A stretch of 49,990 nt of DNA, from positions 1 to 49,990 of the forward strand of contig CANNTZ010000012.1 of NCBI GenBank assembly GCA_947522735.1, read 5' to 3'. Made by a program: the position numbers and the translations under genes. Positions 8,219 to 17,240 of this stretch are shown here, in pieces (the first letter of the stretch is position 1; the number at the start of each line of letters is the position of its first letter). Below the pieces are notes generated by a model. It saw only the letters and a program-made list of their open reading frames with translations, was not told where the DNA came from and did no database searches. Source of the stretch: an uncultured Oscillospiraceae bacterium (GTDB taxonomy: Bacteria; Bacillota; Clostridia; Oscillospirales; Ruminococcaceae).

Positions 8219-9493
8219 TTACAGTCCCCGGCTCCTGTCTCCGCTTTCGGCCCCGGGCTTTGGCAGCAGCCTTGTCTTGATCAGCGACACGCGGTGGTGA
8301 TCCATCTCCATAATCTGCACCTCGACGTTCCCGAAGGTGAAGGAGTCGCCCTCGACGGGAATGCGTCCAAGCTGCTCCATCGCCCAGCCGCCCGCCGATA
8401 CCGCGTCGGTGTCCGGCTCGATGTCGAGCAGCCCGCACAGATCGTCCATGCTTGCCGAGCCGTCGATGAGATAGGTGTCGGCGTCAAGCTGGCAGAATTC
8501 CTCGTCCTCCTCGTCGTGCTCGTCCCATATCTCGCCCACCAGCTCCTCAAGAATATCCTCCATTGTGACGATGCCGCAGGTTCCTCCGTATTCGTCCACG
8601 ACGACGGCGATGTGGGATTTCGCCTTTTGCAGACGGCGCAGAATGTTGTCGATGCGGTCGGTCGTCAGGACAAACACCGCCGGAGTGACAATCTCGGAGA
8701 GCGGCTTTTGCGTGATCCCGCTTTTGGTGAAGAAATCCTTGAGGTGTATGACGCCGGTGATGTGGTCGATGGTATCCTCATACACGAGCAGGCGCGAGAA
8801 CTTCGACTCGGTGAACACCCTTGCGATATCCTCCTTGCTGTCGTTTATATCCACCGCCTCAAGATCGACGCGGTGGGTCAGGATGTCCTCGGCGCGCAGC
8901 TCGTCAAATTCGATGGCGTTGCGCAGCAGCTCGCCCTCGTCGTGGTCGATGCTGCCGTCCTGCTGGACCTCCTCCACCATCATCAGCAGCTCGTCCTGAG
9001 ACATTTTTGAGGAGGCCTCGGTGCGAAACAGCTTTGCCACCAGCTTTTTCCACATCGAAAAGATAAAGTTGATCGGGGTGAAGATGATGATTAGCAGATT
9101 GATAAACGGCGCGGAGAAGCTCGCAAATTTCTCCGGCGAATCCTTGGCGACGCTCTTCGGGGTGATTTCGCCAAAGATCAGCACCACAACCGTGAGAACC
9201 ACGGTCGAGATGGTCGCGCCCACGCTGCCGTAGAGCTTGACGAACAGCACCGTGCCGAGCGACGCCGCAGAGAGGTTGACGATGTTGTTGCCGATAAGTA
9301 TCGTCGAGAGCAGCTTGTCATAATTGTCCGTGAGCCTGCAAACAAGCTCTGCGCGCCTGTCTCCCTTCTCGGCAAGGGTTTTGACGCGCGTCCGGTTCAG
9401 CGAAGAAAACGCGGTCTCGGTTGCGGAAAAATATGCCGACATAAGTATCAGCGCCGCCAATATCAGCGCTCGCGCCAGTATATAGCCTGTCAT
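8219..9493 (-). CDS. hemolysin-family CNNM/CorC membrane protein
   Basis: A 424-residue protein with the standard three-part layout: a DUF21/CNNM transmembrane domain (about 1-190, with SAYFSATETAFSSLN near the start and FGEITPKSVAK near 107), a pair of CBS domains (about 205-330, with VVVDEYGGTCGIVTMEDILEE) and a C-terminal CorC/HlyC domain (about 340-415). Despite the hemolysin label, characterised members are linked to magnesium or cobalt efflux and regulated by nucleotide binding to the CBS pair. AAAGGAG lies ten bases before the ATG. A perfect promoter 190 bp upstream gives a long leader. Monocistronic. Confidence 0.92.
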   Translation of the reverse strand: MTGYILARALILAALILMSAYFSATETAFSSLNRTRVKTLAEKGDRRAELVCRLTDNYDKLLSTILIGNNIVNLSAASLGTVLFVKLYGSVGATISTVVLTVVVLIFGEITPKSVAKDSPEKFASFSAPFINLLIIIFTPINFIFSMWKKLVAKLFRTEASSKMSQDELLMMVEEVQQDGSIDHDEGELLRNAIEFDELRAEDILTHRVDLEAVDINDSKEDIARVFTESKFSRLLVYEDTIDHITGVIHLKDFFTKSGITQKPLSEIVTPAVFVLTTDRIDNILRRLQKAKSHIAVVVDEYGGTCGIVTMEDILEELVGEIWDEHDEEDEEFCQLDADTYLIDGSASMDDLCGLLDIEPDTDAVSAGGWAMEQLGRIPVEGDSFTFGNVEVQIMEMDHHRVSLIKTRLLPKPGAESGDRSRGL

Positions 9494-10002
9494 CCGGGAT
9501 AAACTCCTTTAAAATAGAAAAATATTGAAATCAAAACGATAAAACGAGCGTAAAAAAGCACACCCGTCCCGTCGCGCGGAACAGATATGCAGTCGTCTAT
9601 CAATTACGCCCGGTGCGCCCGATACATTCAGTGTCAGAGCCGTCGCCGTCCATGCGGTGCCAAGCCTCCATCAAAACAGAATACACATATTATAAAGTAT
9701 GTGCGCCGCGATGTCAATATGCAAAACGGGGAAAATGCGCAAAACACAGCCGCATAAGCTATTCGGAACGCTCCGTCGATCCCCCTTACCTCTGCTCATG
9801 CCGGCACAGCGGCATTCACAGCGCTCCTGCGGAGGCACTTTGAGGGTCGCCGCTTGAATGCTCCCGCTTGAGCCCGGAGACAATTGCGGCCGGTGAAAGC
9901 GGCGAGAGAATCCAAGGGGAGAGGGGAGACGCCCAAACGGCGTTCCCTCTTCCTCTTGCGCTTGTGCGTTGGCCCGCATTGGGACAAGGCCGGCGTAAAC
10001 GC
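9494..10002. other. 509-bp intergenic stretch, leader of the CNNM/CorC gene plus unassigned sequence
   Basis: Positions 9494-9682 would be the roughly 190-base leader of the CNNM/CorC transcript. It contains a possible 17-codon frame on the minus strand (ATG near 9651) behind GGAGG at 11 bases, and a pyrimidine-rich end, but I could not match it to any known metal riboswitch. From 9720 to 10002 I see no gene, no RNA fold I recognise and no clear terminator for dpaB. Confidence 0.4.
9689..9717 (-). promoter_or_regulatory. perfect-consensus sigma-A promoter of the CNNM/CorC gene
   Basis: Minus strand: TTGACA (9717-9712), 17-bp spacer, TATAAT (9694-9689). Both hexamers and the spacing are ideal. 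Transcript start near 9682. Confidence 0.8.
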
Positions 10003-10572
10003 TCATATCACAGGCGTTAGCTGTCTGCCCTGCATCGCGGCCTCGAGCGCCTCCCGTGTCCGGGAGAAATCGCATACAGCCGACGCGGGCTTTTTGAGCG
10101 GATCGTCCTGAGCAAAGGGCACGAAGAATACGTTTTTAACATTCATCAGCAGGCCGATGTTCTTGGCGGACGCCGAGAGCGCGTCGTTGCTTGAAACGCC
10201 GATAATCACCGGCGCGCCGGTGCGCAGCGTCGCCTTTGCGGCCATAGTCACGCAGGTGTCCGTTATGCCTCCGGCCAGCTTGCCGAGCGTGTTTCCGGTG
10301 CAGGGGATTATCATCAGCGCGTCCAGCAGCCGCTTGGGGCCGATAGGCTCCGCCTCCGTTATGGTGCGTATCACGCTGCGGCCACAGGCGCGCTCGAGCC
10401 GTGCAATATGGTCTGCGGCACGCCCGAAGCGGGTGTCGGTCGCGGCGGCAAACTCCGACATGATCGGGTATATCTCATATTCGGCGCAGAGCTCCTCGAT
10501 GACCGGCAGCACCCTTGAAAAGGTGCAGAAGGAGCCGGTCATGGCCGCGCCGATGCGTTTGCGGGAATCCAT
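10003..10572 (-). CDS. dpaB: dipicolinate synthase subunit B (flavoprotein-fold)
   Basis: A 189-residue protein of the flavoprotein family that forms dipicolinate synthase with DpaA, converting the dihydrodipicolinate-pathway intermediate to dipicolinic acid for the spore core. GAAMTGSFCTFSRVLPVIEEL (split across 8-28), the EAEPIGPKR segment, IIPCTGNTLGKLAGGITDT and NVFFVPFAQDDP are characteristic. The start at 10572 has AAAGGAG seven bases upstream and lies two bases past the dpaA stop, so the two are co-translated. Expected in the mother cell under SigK. An earlier in-frame start overlaps dpaA and has no site. Confidence 0.93.
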   Translation of the reverse strand: MDSRKRIGAAMTGSFCTFSRVLPVIEELCAEYEIYPIMSEFAAATDTRFGRAADHIARLERACGRSVIRTITEAEPIGPKRLLDALMIIPCTGNTLGKLAGGITDTCVTMAAKATLRTGAPVIIGVSSNDALSASAKNIGLLMNVKNVFFVPFAQDDPLKKPASAVCDFSRTREALEAAMQGRQLTPVI

Positions 10573-10574
10573 CG

Positions 10575-11465
10575 TCAGGTTCTCCTTTCGCGAAGAATGT
10601 TGAGCACAGTGTCCCTGATTATATCTCCGGCCGTTATCGGCGCAACCTTTCCGGGCAGCGAGAGCGCCCATATCGCGCGAAGTCCCAGCCGCTTTGCCGT
10701 TCCGAGATCCACGCCGCCGGGCTTTGACGCGAGATCGATCACAAGACAGTCGCGCCGCAGCGCCCGAAGAATATCCTCGCCGAAGATCATCGCCGGGACG
10801 GTGTTGAATACGACCTCATATTCCCCGGCGCGCCGGGCAAGCTCCGAGATATGTACCGGCTCCATCCCGGAGGTCTCGATTGCAGCGAGGTCGCGCGGCC
10901 TCCGCGCCGATACGCTGACCGACGCGCCCATCGCGTGCAGCAACGCAGACAGCGCCCTGCCGACGCGCCCATAGCCCGCGACGAGGCAGCGGCTCCCGCG
11001 TATCACGCTCGAGCGCTCCGCCATCGCTATCCCAACGGCGCCCTCGGCGGTCGGAACAGCGTTGAGCACCGCAAATTCGTCTCGGCGCGCGTAGTCTATC
11101 GCCGCCACGCCGCATTTTCCGGCAAGCGACATGAGCTCATCGCTCAGCATCCCGCCGAGTATCACCGCGTCGGAGCGCGCAAACCGGACGCAGTCGGCAA
11201 GCGGGATGCTGCGCGCGCCGAACACGGAGTTCACCGTTCTGCCGTCAAGCGTCGCCGGAAGCGGCAGGATTATAACGTTGCACTCGTGCAGCGCCTGTTC
11301 GAGATCGTCCGTCCGCAGCACCGCGTCAGAGAGATACTCCCCATCGCCAAGGCAGACGCCGTAGACGGTATAGCCCGAGACGGCGAGCGCACTCGCGAGC
11401 CGCGTCTGCCTCAGGTCCCCGCCGACGACGGCGAATACGGCATTATCGATAAATTCTGTATACAT
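10575..11465 (-). CDS. dpaA: dipicolinate synthase subunit A
   Basis: A 296-residue protein with an N-terminal domain starting FAVVGGDLRQ and a second nucleotide-binding Rossmann domain (VAGYGRVGRALSALLHAMG, about 162-180), the DpaA arrangement. It is the catalytic, NAD(P)-dependent partner of DpaB in making dipicolinic acid during late sporulation. GGGAGGT lies nine bases before the ATG. First gene of a two-gene operon; a good match to a SigK promoter lies about 50 bp upstream, in keeping with the known SigK dependence of spoVF in B. subtilis. Confidence 0.95.
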   Translation of the reverse strand: MYTEFIDNAVFAVVGGDLRQTRLASALAVSGYTVYGVCLGDGEYLSDAVLRTDDLEQALHECNVIILPLPATLDGRTVNSVFGARSIPLADCVRFARSDAVILGGMLSDELMSLAGKCGVAAIDYARRDEFAVLNAVPTAEGAVGIAMAERSSVIRGSRCLVAGYGRVGRALSALLHAMGASVSVSARRPRDLAAIETSGMEPVHISELARRAGEYEVVFNTVPAMIFGEDILRALRRDCLVIDLASKPGGVDLGTAKRLGLRAIWALSLPGKVAPITAGDIIRDTVLNILRERRT

Positions 11466-11514
11466 GCATTTCAGACCTCCCGTCGTGTGCGCCGTCCGGC
11501 GCAGGATCCGTTAT

Positions 11515-11543
11515 CATGGTATGCGCGCGGGCGAGAGGCGGTG
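11515..11543 (-). promoter_or_regulatory. SigK-type promoter of dpaAB
   Basis: Minus strand: CACC (11543-11540), 16-bp spacer, CATACCATG (11523-11515). The SigK consensus is mACm, 16 bp, CATAnnnTA; only the last base differs. The position, about 50 bp before the dpaA start, is suitable and there is no sigma-A pair nearby. Confidence 0.65.
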
Positions 11544-11819
11544 ACTTTTCCATGCTATGGTATCAGGAGCGAATATATCCTTGAAAATTTTGGCATTGAC
11601 ATATCGGGGCGCGATAAACCTCTTACCGGTAAAATTATATATGAGCGGCACAGGCAGTTGCCCTCCCTTGGTCTGCCCGTCCTGCCTTGCAGCTTGCAGG
11701 CTCAAATATAAGCCCCGCCCGGCACGCATTGCGCAGACGCAATCCATAGCATCCGAGCACGCCGCACGCCGTTGCCTGACGGTAGGGAATAGTGGCAAAA
11801 ATGCCTTAAAAACTCGAAA

Positions 11820-11838
11820 ATGTATGGTCAAAATACAT
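11820..11838. promoter_or_regulatory. inverted repeat upstream of the ABC exporter promoter
   Basis: ATGTAT, seven bases, ATACAT: a perfect 6-bp inverted repeat ending ten bases before the -35. It could bind a MarR- or GntR-type regulator, as often controls such exporters; no such regulator gene is adjacent. Confidence 0.4.
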
Positions 11839-11848
11839 CTATACAAAA

Positions 11849-11877
11849 TTGAAATATCGTGCTATTATCACTATACT
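11849..11877 (+). promoter_or_regulatory. sigma-A promoter of the ABC exporter operon
   Basis: TTGAAA (11849-11854), 17-bp spacer, TATACT (11872-11877). The leader before the first ATG is about 100 bases. Confidence 0.6.
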
Positions 11878-11986
11878 CATTCAAGAGAAAAACAAAAATA
11901 TGCGGAGGGAGGCGATAGCCGCCGATATATTCCTCAGCAGAAAGCCGTAAATATCAAACATTATCAGCAGATAAGCAGGTGATGCA

Positions 11987-13750
11987 ATGCTACAATTCAA
12001 ATGGGTATGGAAAAACCTCAAGGGCGTGCGCGGACGCTTTGTCGCCGGGTTGATACTGGCGGTGACCTACGCGCTGATATGCGTGGTGAACCCGTTCCTC
12101 TCCAGCATCATTGTCGATAAAGTCATAGTCGGCCACGTGAACGAGCTTGGCGAAACGGTGCGCGAGATGCAGTATCTCGTCCCTGTGGCGCTCGGAATGA
12201 TCGGCGTGACCTTTTTGGGGGAGACCGCAGCCTATTTCTGCGCCGTGCTCTCCGATTCGGCGGCGCAGCGCTTCATCTACAACATGCGCAAGCGCCTTTA
12301 CGCAAACATGCAGAACCAGGAGATGAGCTTCTTCGACCTCTACCGCACCGGCGACCTCATGACCCGGCTGACCGGCGACCTCGATATGGTTCGCTACGCC
12401 GTATCGTACATCTTCCGTCAGTTGCTCGTGTGTATCTTTCTGTTTCTCTCCGGCACCATCGCAAGCTTCACAATCAACCCGAAATTTGCGCTGTGCCTTG
12501 TCGTCATCACTCCGTTCATCTTCCTTTTGTCCAGCATCTATTTCAAAAAGATCCGCCCCTATTACACCCGCATCCGCGATACCCTCTCCGACCTGAACAC
12601 CTGCGCGCAGGAGAATATCGAGGGCAACCGCGTGATAAAGGCGTTTGCCAGCGAGAAGTTTGAGAACGAGAAGTTCAAGGAGAAGAACCGCGCGTTCTAT
12701 GACGTCAACCTCGCGACCAACCTTGAATGGCTGAAATTTTATCCCTATTTCGAGTTCGCAGGGCAGTATATGAACGTCGTCATGCTGCTTGCGGGAGGCA
12801 TCTTCCTCATCAAGGGCTGGATGACCGCAGGCGAGCTGTCCGCGTTCTCAATGATGACGTGGATGCTCTCCAGTCCGCTTAGCACGGTGGGTATGCTGCT
12901 AAACGACTTTCAACGCTTCTTCGCCTCGGTGGATAAGGTCATGGAGGTCTATTACCAGTGCCCGACTATTCAGAACAAGGACGACGGCCTCATCCTCGAC
13001 AACGACTTTGAAGGACGTATACGCTTTGAGGACGTGACCTTCCGCTTCAAGGGCGAGACGGTGCTCGAGCACGTCAGCTTCGAGATCGATCCGGGGCAGA
13101 CCGTTGCGATAATGGGCGAGACCGGCTGCGGCAAGACCACCCTCATCAATCTGCTCGAACGCTTCTACGACGTGAAGGAGGGCCGCATAACGCTGGACGG
13201 CATCAACGTGAAGCGCTGGAATCTCCAGAGCCTGCGCTCCAAGTTCGGCGTGGCCACGCAGGATATCTTCCTGTTCTCCGATACCGTCGAGGGCAACATC
13301 GCCTATGGTGGAGATAACATCTCCATGGAGCGGGTGAGAAAGAGCGCCGAGACGGCTCAGGTCAACTTCATCGACCGCCTGCCAAACGGCTACGACACCA
13401 TCATCGGCGAGCGCGGCGTAGGACTGTCCGGCGGCCAGCGCCAGAGAATAGCGCTTGCACGCGCGCTTGCCATAAAGCCCCGCATCCTCGTGCTGGACGA
13501 CACCACCTCCGCCGTCGATATGGAGACGGAGGAGCTTATCCAGAAGGGCCTCGACGAGCTTGATTTCCCCTGCACAAGGATAATCATCGCGCAGCGTATT
13601 TCGTCGGTCAAGAACGCCGACAAGATCATTGTGCTCCGCGACAAGCACGTCGTTGAGACCGGCACCCATGAGGAGCTGCTTGCCAACAGGGGCTACTATT
13701 ACGAGATAAACCGCATCCAGAACGGCGTGGACGAGGAGGCGACGGCATGA
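11987..13750 (+). CDS. ABC exporter half-transporter, degenerate-site subunit
   Basis: A 587-residue fused permease-ATPase: six helices in about residues 15-310, then a nucleotide-binding domain. Walker A is GETGCGKTT (near 376), signature LSGGQ (near 480), Walker B ILVLDDTTSAVD (near 498). The catalytic glutamate after Walker B is aspartate, and the switch histidine is glutamine (IIIAQRIS). Together with the partner's LSQGQ signature this marks one inactive ATP site, as in TM287/288-, BmrCD- and LmrCD-type heterodimers. AGGTGAT lies before the ATG; the partner gene starts 45 bp downstream. Multidrug or peptide export is likely; substrate unknown. Confidence 0.93.
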   Translation: MLQFKWVWKNLKGVRGRFVAGLILAVTYALICVVNPFLSSIIVDKVIVGHVNELGETVREMQYLVPVALGMIGVTFLGETAAYFCAVLSDSAAQRFIYNMRKRLYANMQNQEMSFFDLYRTGDLMTRLTGDLDMVRYAVSYIFRQLLVCIFLFLSGTIASFTINPKFALCLVVITPFIFLLSSIYFKKIRPYYTRIRDTLSDLNTCAQENIEGNRVIKAFASEKFENEKFKEKNRAFYDVNLATNLEWLKFYPYFEFAGQYMNVVMLLAGGIFLIKGWMTAGELSAFSMMTWMLSSPLSTVGMLLNDFQRFFASVDKVMEVYYQCPTIQNKDDGLILDNDFEGRIRFEDVTFRFKGETVLEHVSFEIDPGQTVAIMGETGCGKTTLINLLERFYDVKEGRITLDGINVKRWNLQSLRSKFGVATQDIFLFSDTVEGNIAYGGDNISMERVRKSAETAQVNFIDRLPNGYDTIIGERGVGLSGGQRQRIALARALAIKPRILVLDDTTSAVDMETEELIQKGLDELDFPCTRIIIAQRISSVKNADKIIVLRDKHVVETGTHEELLANRGYYYEINRIQNGVDEEATA

Positions 13751-13795
13751 ATACGTATAACCGTCAAAGCCCTGCGGTCACTGCGGAGGTGGCAT

Positions 13796-15562
13796 ATGGC
13801 ACGGAATAAATACGATATCGACGAAAAGCTGGAGAGCGAGTTCAGCTTTAAGCACTTCAAAAAGAGCATGAAGTATGTGCGCATCTATCGCGGAAAGATG
13901 GCGCTCGCGCTGCTGCTCAACATCTTGATAAGCGTCTGCTCGCTGCTTGGCCCGGTAATGACGCAGCATGTGCTCGACGTCAGCGTGCCGAACGGCGACA
14001 TCCGCGAGGTGGTGCTAACGGCACTGCTTTACATCCTGTCGGTCGCGGCGATAATCGTGCTTGCGACAATGCGCTCGCGCATCATGGCAAAGGTCGGTCA
14101 GGGGATCATCTTCAATATGCGCCAGGATCTCTTCGACCACCTCCAGCAGCTCCCGTTCTCCTATTACGACGACCGCCCGCACGGCAAGATACTCGTGCGC
14201 GTGGTGCAGTATATCAACAACGTCTCGGACATGCTCTCCAACGGCATAATCACCTTTATAATGGAGATTCTCAACCTGCTGTTCATCAGCGCGTTTATGT
14301 TCTTCACCGATTCCCGCCTTGCGTGGTTCGTCATCGCCGGACTTCCGGTGCTGGCGTCGGTCATCTTCATCATCAAGCCGCAGCAGCGCCGCGCCTGGCA
14401 GGACGTCTCCAACAAGAACTCCAATATGAACGCCTATCTCCACGAGAGCATCAACGGCGTCAAGATCACTCAGATATTCACAAGACAGGATAAAAACTAC
14501 CAGATCTTCGCAACGCAGTGTGAAAACGTGCGCCGCGCATGGATGAAAACGGTGTTTGTCGGCAACCTCGTCGGCTTCAGCGTCTCCAACATCTCCCGCG
14601 TGGTCATCTCGCTGATATATATCGGCGGCGTGCTTTGGCTCTCCCCGGCGGTCACCTTCGGCACCGTCATGGCGATGACCTCCTACGCCCAGCGCTTCTG
14701 GCAGCCGATATCCAGTCTTGCGAACATCTATAACAACTTCATCAACACCATCGCCTATCTCGAACGCATCTTCGAGACGCTCGACGAGCCTGTCACCATT
14801 GCCGACGTACCCGGGGCGACAGAGCTGCCGCCGATACGCGGAGACGTTGAGTTCCGCAACGTTGTTTTCGGCTACGACGAATCCAAAACGGTGCTCGATA
14901 ACGTCAGCTTCAAGGTAAAGGCAGGCGAGAGCGTCGCCCTCGTCGGGCCGACCGGCGCGGGAAAATCCACCATCGTCAACCTGCTCTCCCGCTTTTACGA
15001 CCTTGATTCCGGGCAGATACTTGTGGACGGCCACGATATTTCCCGGGTGACGCTGCACTCGCTGCGCTCCCAGATGGGAATAATGCTTCAGGACAGCTTC
15101 ATCTTCTCCGGCACCGTCGATTACAATATCCGATACGGCAAGCAGGACGCAACGCAGGAGGAGATCGAGGCCGCGGCAAAGGCGGTTCATGTCAGCGATT
15201 TCGTGGACGAGATGAGGGACGGCTACAAAACCGAGCTCAACGAGCGCGGCAGCCGCCTTTCTCAGGGCCAAAAGCAGCTACTCTCCTTTGCGAGAACGCT
15301 GATATCCGACCCGCGCATACTCGTGCTCGACGAGGCTACCTCCTCGATCGACACCAAGACGGAGGTCTTTGTGCAGGAGGGCATCGCGCGGCTGCTCGAG
15401 GGCCGCACGTCGTTCATCATCGCGCACCGCCTCTCTACAATACGCAACTGCGACCAGATAATGTATATCGACAACAAAAATATTGTCGAAGCCGGAACTC
15501 ATCAGGAGCTGATGGAAAAGAAGGGCGCGTATTACGCGCTCTATACCGCACGCAGCCGCTGA
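13796..15562 (+). CDS. ABC exporter half-transporter, catalytic-site subunit
   Basis: A 588-residue fused permease-ATPase pairing with the preceding gene. Six helices in about residues 35-330, then Walker A GPTGAGKST, signature LSQGQ in place of LSGGQ, Walker B ILVLDEATSSID with the catalytic glutamate, and switch histidine in FIIAHRLST. Its own Walker motifs with the partner's LSGGQ make the one competent ATP site; its LSQGQ completes the degenerate one. GGAGGTGGC precedes the ATG. Second gene of the operon, closed by a strong terminator. Confidence 0.93.
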   Translation: MARNKYDIDEKLESEFSFKHFKKSMKYVRIYRGKMALALLLNILISVCSLLGPVMTQHVLDVSVPNGDIREVVLTALLYILSVAAIIVLATMRSRIMAKVGQGIIFNMRQDLFDHLQQLPFSYYDDRPHGKILVRVVQYINNVSDMLSNGIITFIMEILNLLFISAFMFFTDSRLAWFVIAGLPVLASVIFIIKPQQRRAWQDVSNKNSNMNAYLHESINGVKITQIFTRQDKNYQIFATQCENVRRAWMKTVFVGNLVGFSVSNISRVVISLIYIGGVLWLSPAVTFGTVMAMTSYAQRFWQPISSLANIYNNFINTIAYLERIFETLDEPVTIADVPGATELPPIRGDVEFRNVVFGYDESKTVLDNVSFKVKAGESVALVGPTGAGKSTIVNLLSRFYDLDSGQILVDGHDISRVTLHSLRSQMGIMLQDSFIFSGTVDYNIRYGKQDATQEEIEAAAKAVHVSDFVDEMRDGYKTELNERGSRLSQGQKQLLSFARTLISDPRILVLDEATSSIDTKTEVFVQEGIARLLEGRTSFIIAHRLSTIRNCDQIMYIDNKNIVEAGTHQELMEKKGAYYALYTARSR

Positions 15563-15572
15563 GCCCAACCGC

Positions 15573-15609
15573 CCGCGCACGGGAGACGCTTCCCCCGTGC
15601 GCGGTTTTT
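15573..15609 (+). terminator. terminator of the ABC exporter operon
   Basis: CCGCGCACGGG (15573-15583) and CCCGTGCGCGG (15594-15604) form an 11-bp GC-rich stem followed by five T, 11 bp after the stop codon. Confidence 0.88.
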
Positions 15610-15642
15610 CTGCGATTATTTCGAAAATCCTAACGGGAGCAC

Positions 15643-15672
15643 TTGAGATTTTCAGGGCGACTGTGCTATTAT
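15643..15672 (+). promoter_or_regulatory. sigma-A promoter of the Y-family polymerase gene
   Basis: TTGAGA (15643-15648), 18-bp spacer, TATTAT (15667-15672), about 30 bp before the GTG start. It decides the start, since the upstream in-frame ATG at 15643 lies inside the -35 element. No LexA-type palindrome was seen around it. Confidence 0.55.
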
Positions 15673-15702
15673 GTAGATATAAAGGACGCGGAGGCGAGCT
15701 AC

Positions 15703-16974
15703 GTGGACAGAACCGGCCGGCGGCTCATATTTCATATCGACGTAAACAGCGCATTCCTCTCCTGGGAGGCGGCGCGGCGCGTTGCACGCGGGGAGGACGA
15801 CATCCGGCTGATACCCTCTGCCATCGGCGGCGACCGCGAGACGCGCACCGGCATAATCCTCGCAAAATCCATCCCGGCGAAAAAATTCGGCGTCGCAACG
15901 GGGGAGCCCGTCTCCATGGCGCTGCACAAATGCCCAAAGCTTGTGCTGTTCGGGCCGGATTTCCGGCTGTATGAGAGGTGCTCGCGCGCGTTCATGGATA
16001 TCTGCCGGGAATACGCGCCGGTGATGGAGAAATATTCCATCGACGAGTGCTTTCTTGACATGACCGGCACCGGCGAGCTCTATCCCGACCCCGTCGCGCT
16101 CGCGCACACGATAAAAAACCGTATACGCAGCGAGCTGGGCTTCACCGTCAACGTCGGAATCGGAGAAAACAAGCTGCTTGCAAAGATGGCAAGCGACCTT
16201 GAAAAGCCGGACAAGGTTCACACGCTGTTTCGCGAGGAGATAGAGAGCAAGCTCTGGCCGCTGCCTGTCAGGGAGCTGTTCTCGGTGGGGCGCTCCACGG
16301 CGGAGCGGCTGAATCGCGCCTGCGTCCGGACGATAGGCGACCTTGCGCGGCTCACGCCCGCACAGGCACAGTATATTCTCGGGAAAAAGCTGGGGCAGCA
16401 GCTTCACGATTACGCCAACGGCATAAACGCTTCTCCGGTCTCCGACGCGCCCGGAGAGGCTAAGTGCTTCTCCATCTCCACCACCCTCGAACGGGACGTC
16501 TCCGACGCGGCAGCCGCAAAAAAAGTGCTGCTGGCGCTTTCGGACAGCGTCGCCGCACGGATGCGCGCGGACGGCTCACGCTGCCGCTGCGTCGGCGTGA
16601 CGATACGCTCGAACGAGTTCAAGAACCGCTCGCACCAGCGCAAGCTGGAGCGCTCCACCGACATAACGCAGGAGATCTACCGCATAACGGCGGAGCTTTT
16701 CGACGAGCTGTGGGACGGGCAGACGCCGCTGCGGCTGCTCGGCATCTCGCTCAGCGACCTTGACCGCGGCGAGATCGAGCAGGAGACGCTCTTCTTCGAG
16801 GCAAACGAAAAGCGCGAGAAGCTGCGCAGCCTCGACCATGCGGTGGACGCACTGCGCGTGCGCTTCGGCGCGGATACGGTCGTGCGCGGGACAAACTATC
16901 AGTCGAAATTGCAGGTGGGGCGAAAATACCGCGCACAGCTCGACCAGCTTGCGCAGGAAACCGACAAGGATTAG
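15703..16974 (+). CDS. dinB: Y-family DNA polymerase (Pol IV / DinB type)
   Basis: A 423-residue translesion polymerase. The palm carries the metal-binding Asp13 in FHIDVNSAFLS and the Asp114-Glu115 pair in YSIDECFLD. Thumb helix-hairpin-helix motifs near 180-230 (ELFSVGRSTAERL, IGDLARL) and a C-terminal little-finger domain follow; no beta-clamp peptide was identified with certainty. I start it at the GTG at 15703 because GGAGG lies eight bases upstream and the promoter overlaps earlier starts. The insert-bearing form (FLSWEAARR) is the subtype common in Clostridia rather than the E. coli form. Error-prone bypass of DNA damage is the family role. Single gene. Confidence 0.9.
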   Translation: MDRTGRRLIFHIDVNSAFLSWEAARRVARGEDDIRLIPSAIGGDRETRTGIILAKSIPAKKFGVATGEPVSMALHKCPKLVLFGPDFRLYERCSRAFMDICREYAPVMEKYSIDECFLDMTGTGELYPDPVALAHTIKNRIRSELGFTVNVGIGENKLLAKMASDLEKPDKVHTLFREEIESKLWPLPVRELFSVGRSTAERLNRACVRTIGDLARLTPAQAQYILGKKLGQQLHDYANGINASPVSDAPGEAKCFSISTTLERDVSDAAAAKKVLLALSDSVAARMRADGSRCRCVGVTIRSNEFKNRSHQRKLERSTDITQEIYRITAELFDELWDGQTPLRLLGISLSDLDRGEIEQETLFFEANEKREKLRSLDHAVDALRVRFGADTVVRGTNYQSKLQVGRKYRAQLDQLAQETDKD

Positions 16975-17070
16975 GCCGGACGTCCGGCGGACAGGATATG
17001 AACACACGCAGAAAAGCCGTCCAAACCGAACGGCCTTCGGCGATAACCTCACCGTCTGCTGTCAGGCGCT

Positions 17071-17093
17071 GCCCGGATGCGTCGCCGGGCTTT
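17071..17093 (+). terminator. weak hairpin downstream of the polymerase gene
   Basis: GCCCGG (17071-17076) and CCGGGC (17085-17090) pair and are followed by only three T. It is the best terminator candidate for dinB but is weak. Confidence 0.35.
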
Positions 17094-17155
17094 CCGGAAT
17101 CTCTGTGCGACCGGCGGTGTCACCGTTTATTCAAAAAAAATTAATTCGTGACAGC

Positions 17156-17184
17156 TTGCAGCGGCCCGGAGAAGGAATTACAAT
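17156..17184 (+). promoter_or_regulatory. candidate sigma-A promoter of the alpha/beta hydrolase gene
   Basis: TTGCAG (17156-17161), 17-bp spacer, TACAAT (17179-17184), 57 bp before the ATG. The -35 is poor. Confidence 0.45.
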
Positions 17185-17240
17185 TATTTCAAAATATGTC
17201 GCGCGCCGGAATCGGATTGCGCGGCGGCGAGGAGATCGAC

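Larger units (their letters stand above)
11466..11986. other. 521-bp divergent regulatory region between dpaA and the ABC exporter
   Basis: It holds the SigK-type promoter of dpaAB at its left end and the sigma-A promoter and possible operator of the exporter at 11820-11877. The roughly 270 bp between them (about 11545-11815) shows no gene or known RNA. Confidence 0.5.

Noticed and set aside
9494..9682. Possible metal-sensing riboswitch or short leader peptide in the long CNNM/CorC leader.
   Set aside because: No M-box, yybP-ykoY or NiCo core motif could be found by eye and the 17-codon frame has poor spacing to its site. A covariance search would decide.
11987..15562. Idea that the ABC exporter pair is the ChvA/NdvA-type exporter for the beta-1,2-glucan.
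   Set aside because: It lies 6 kb from the synthase behind several unrelated genes and terminators, and known glucan exporters of that type are homodimeric with standard ATP sites.
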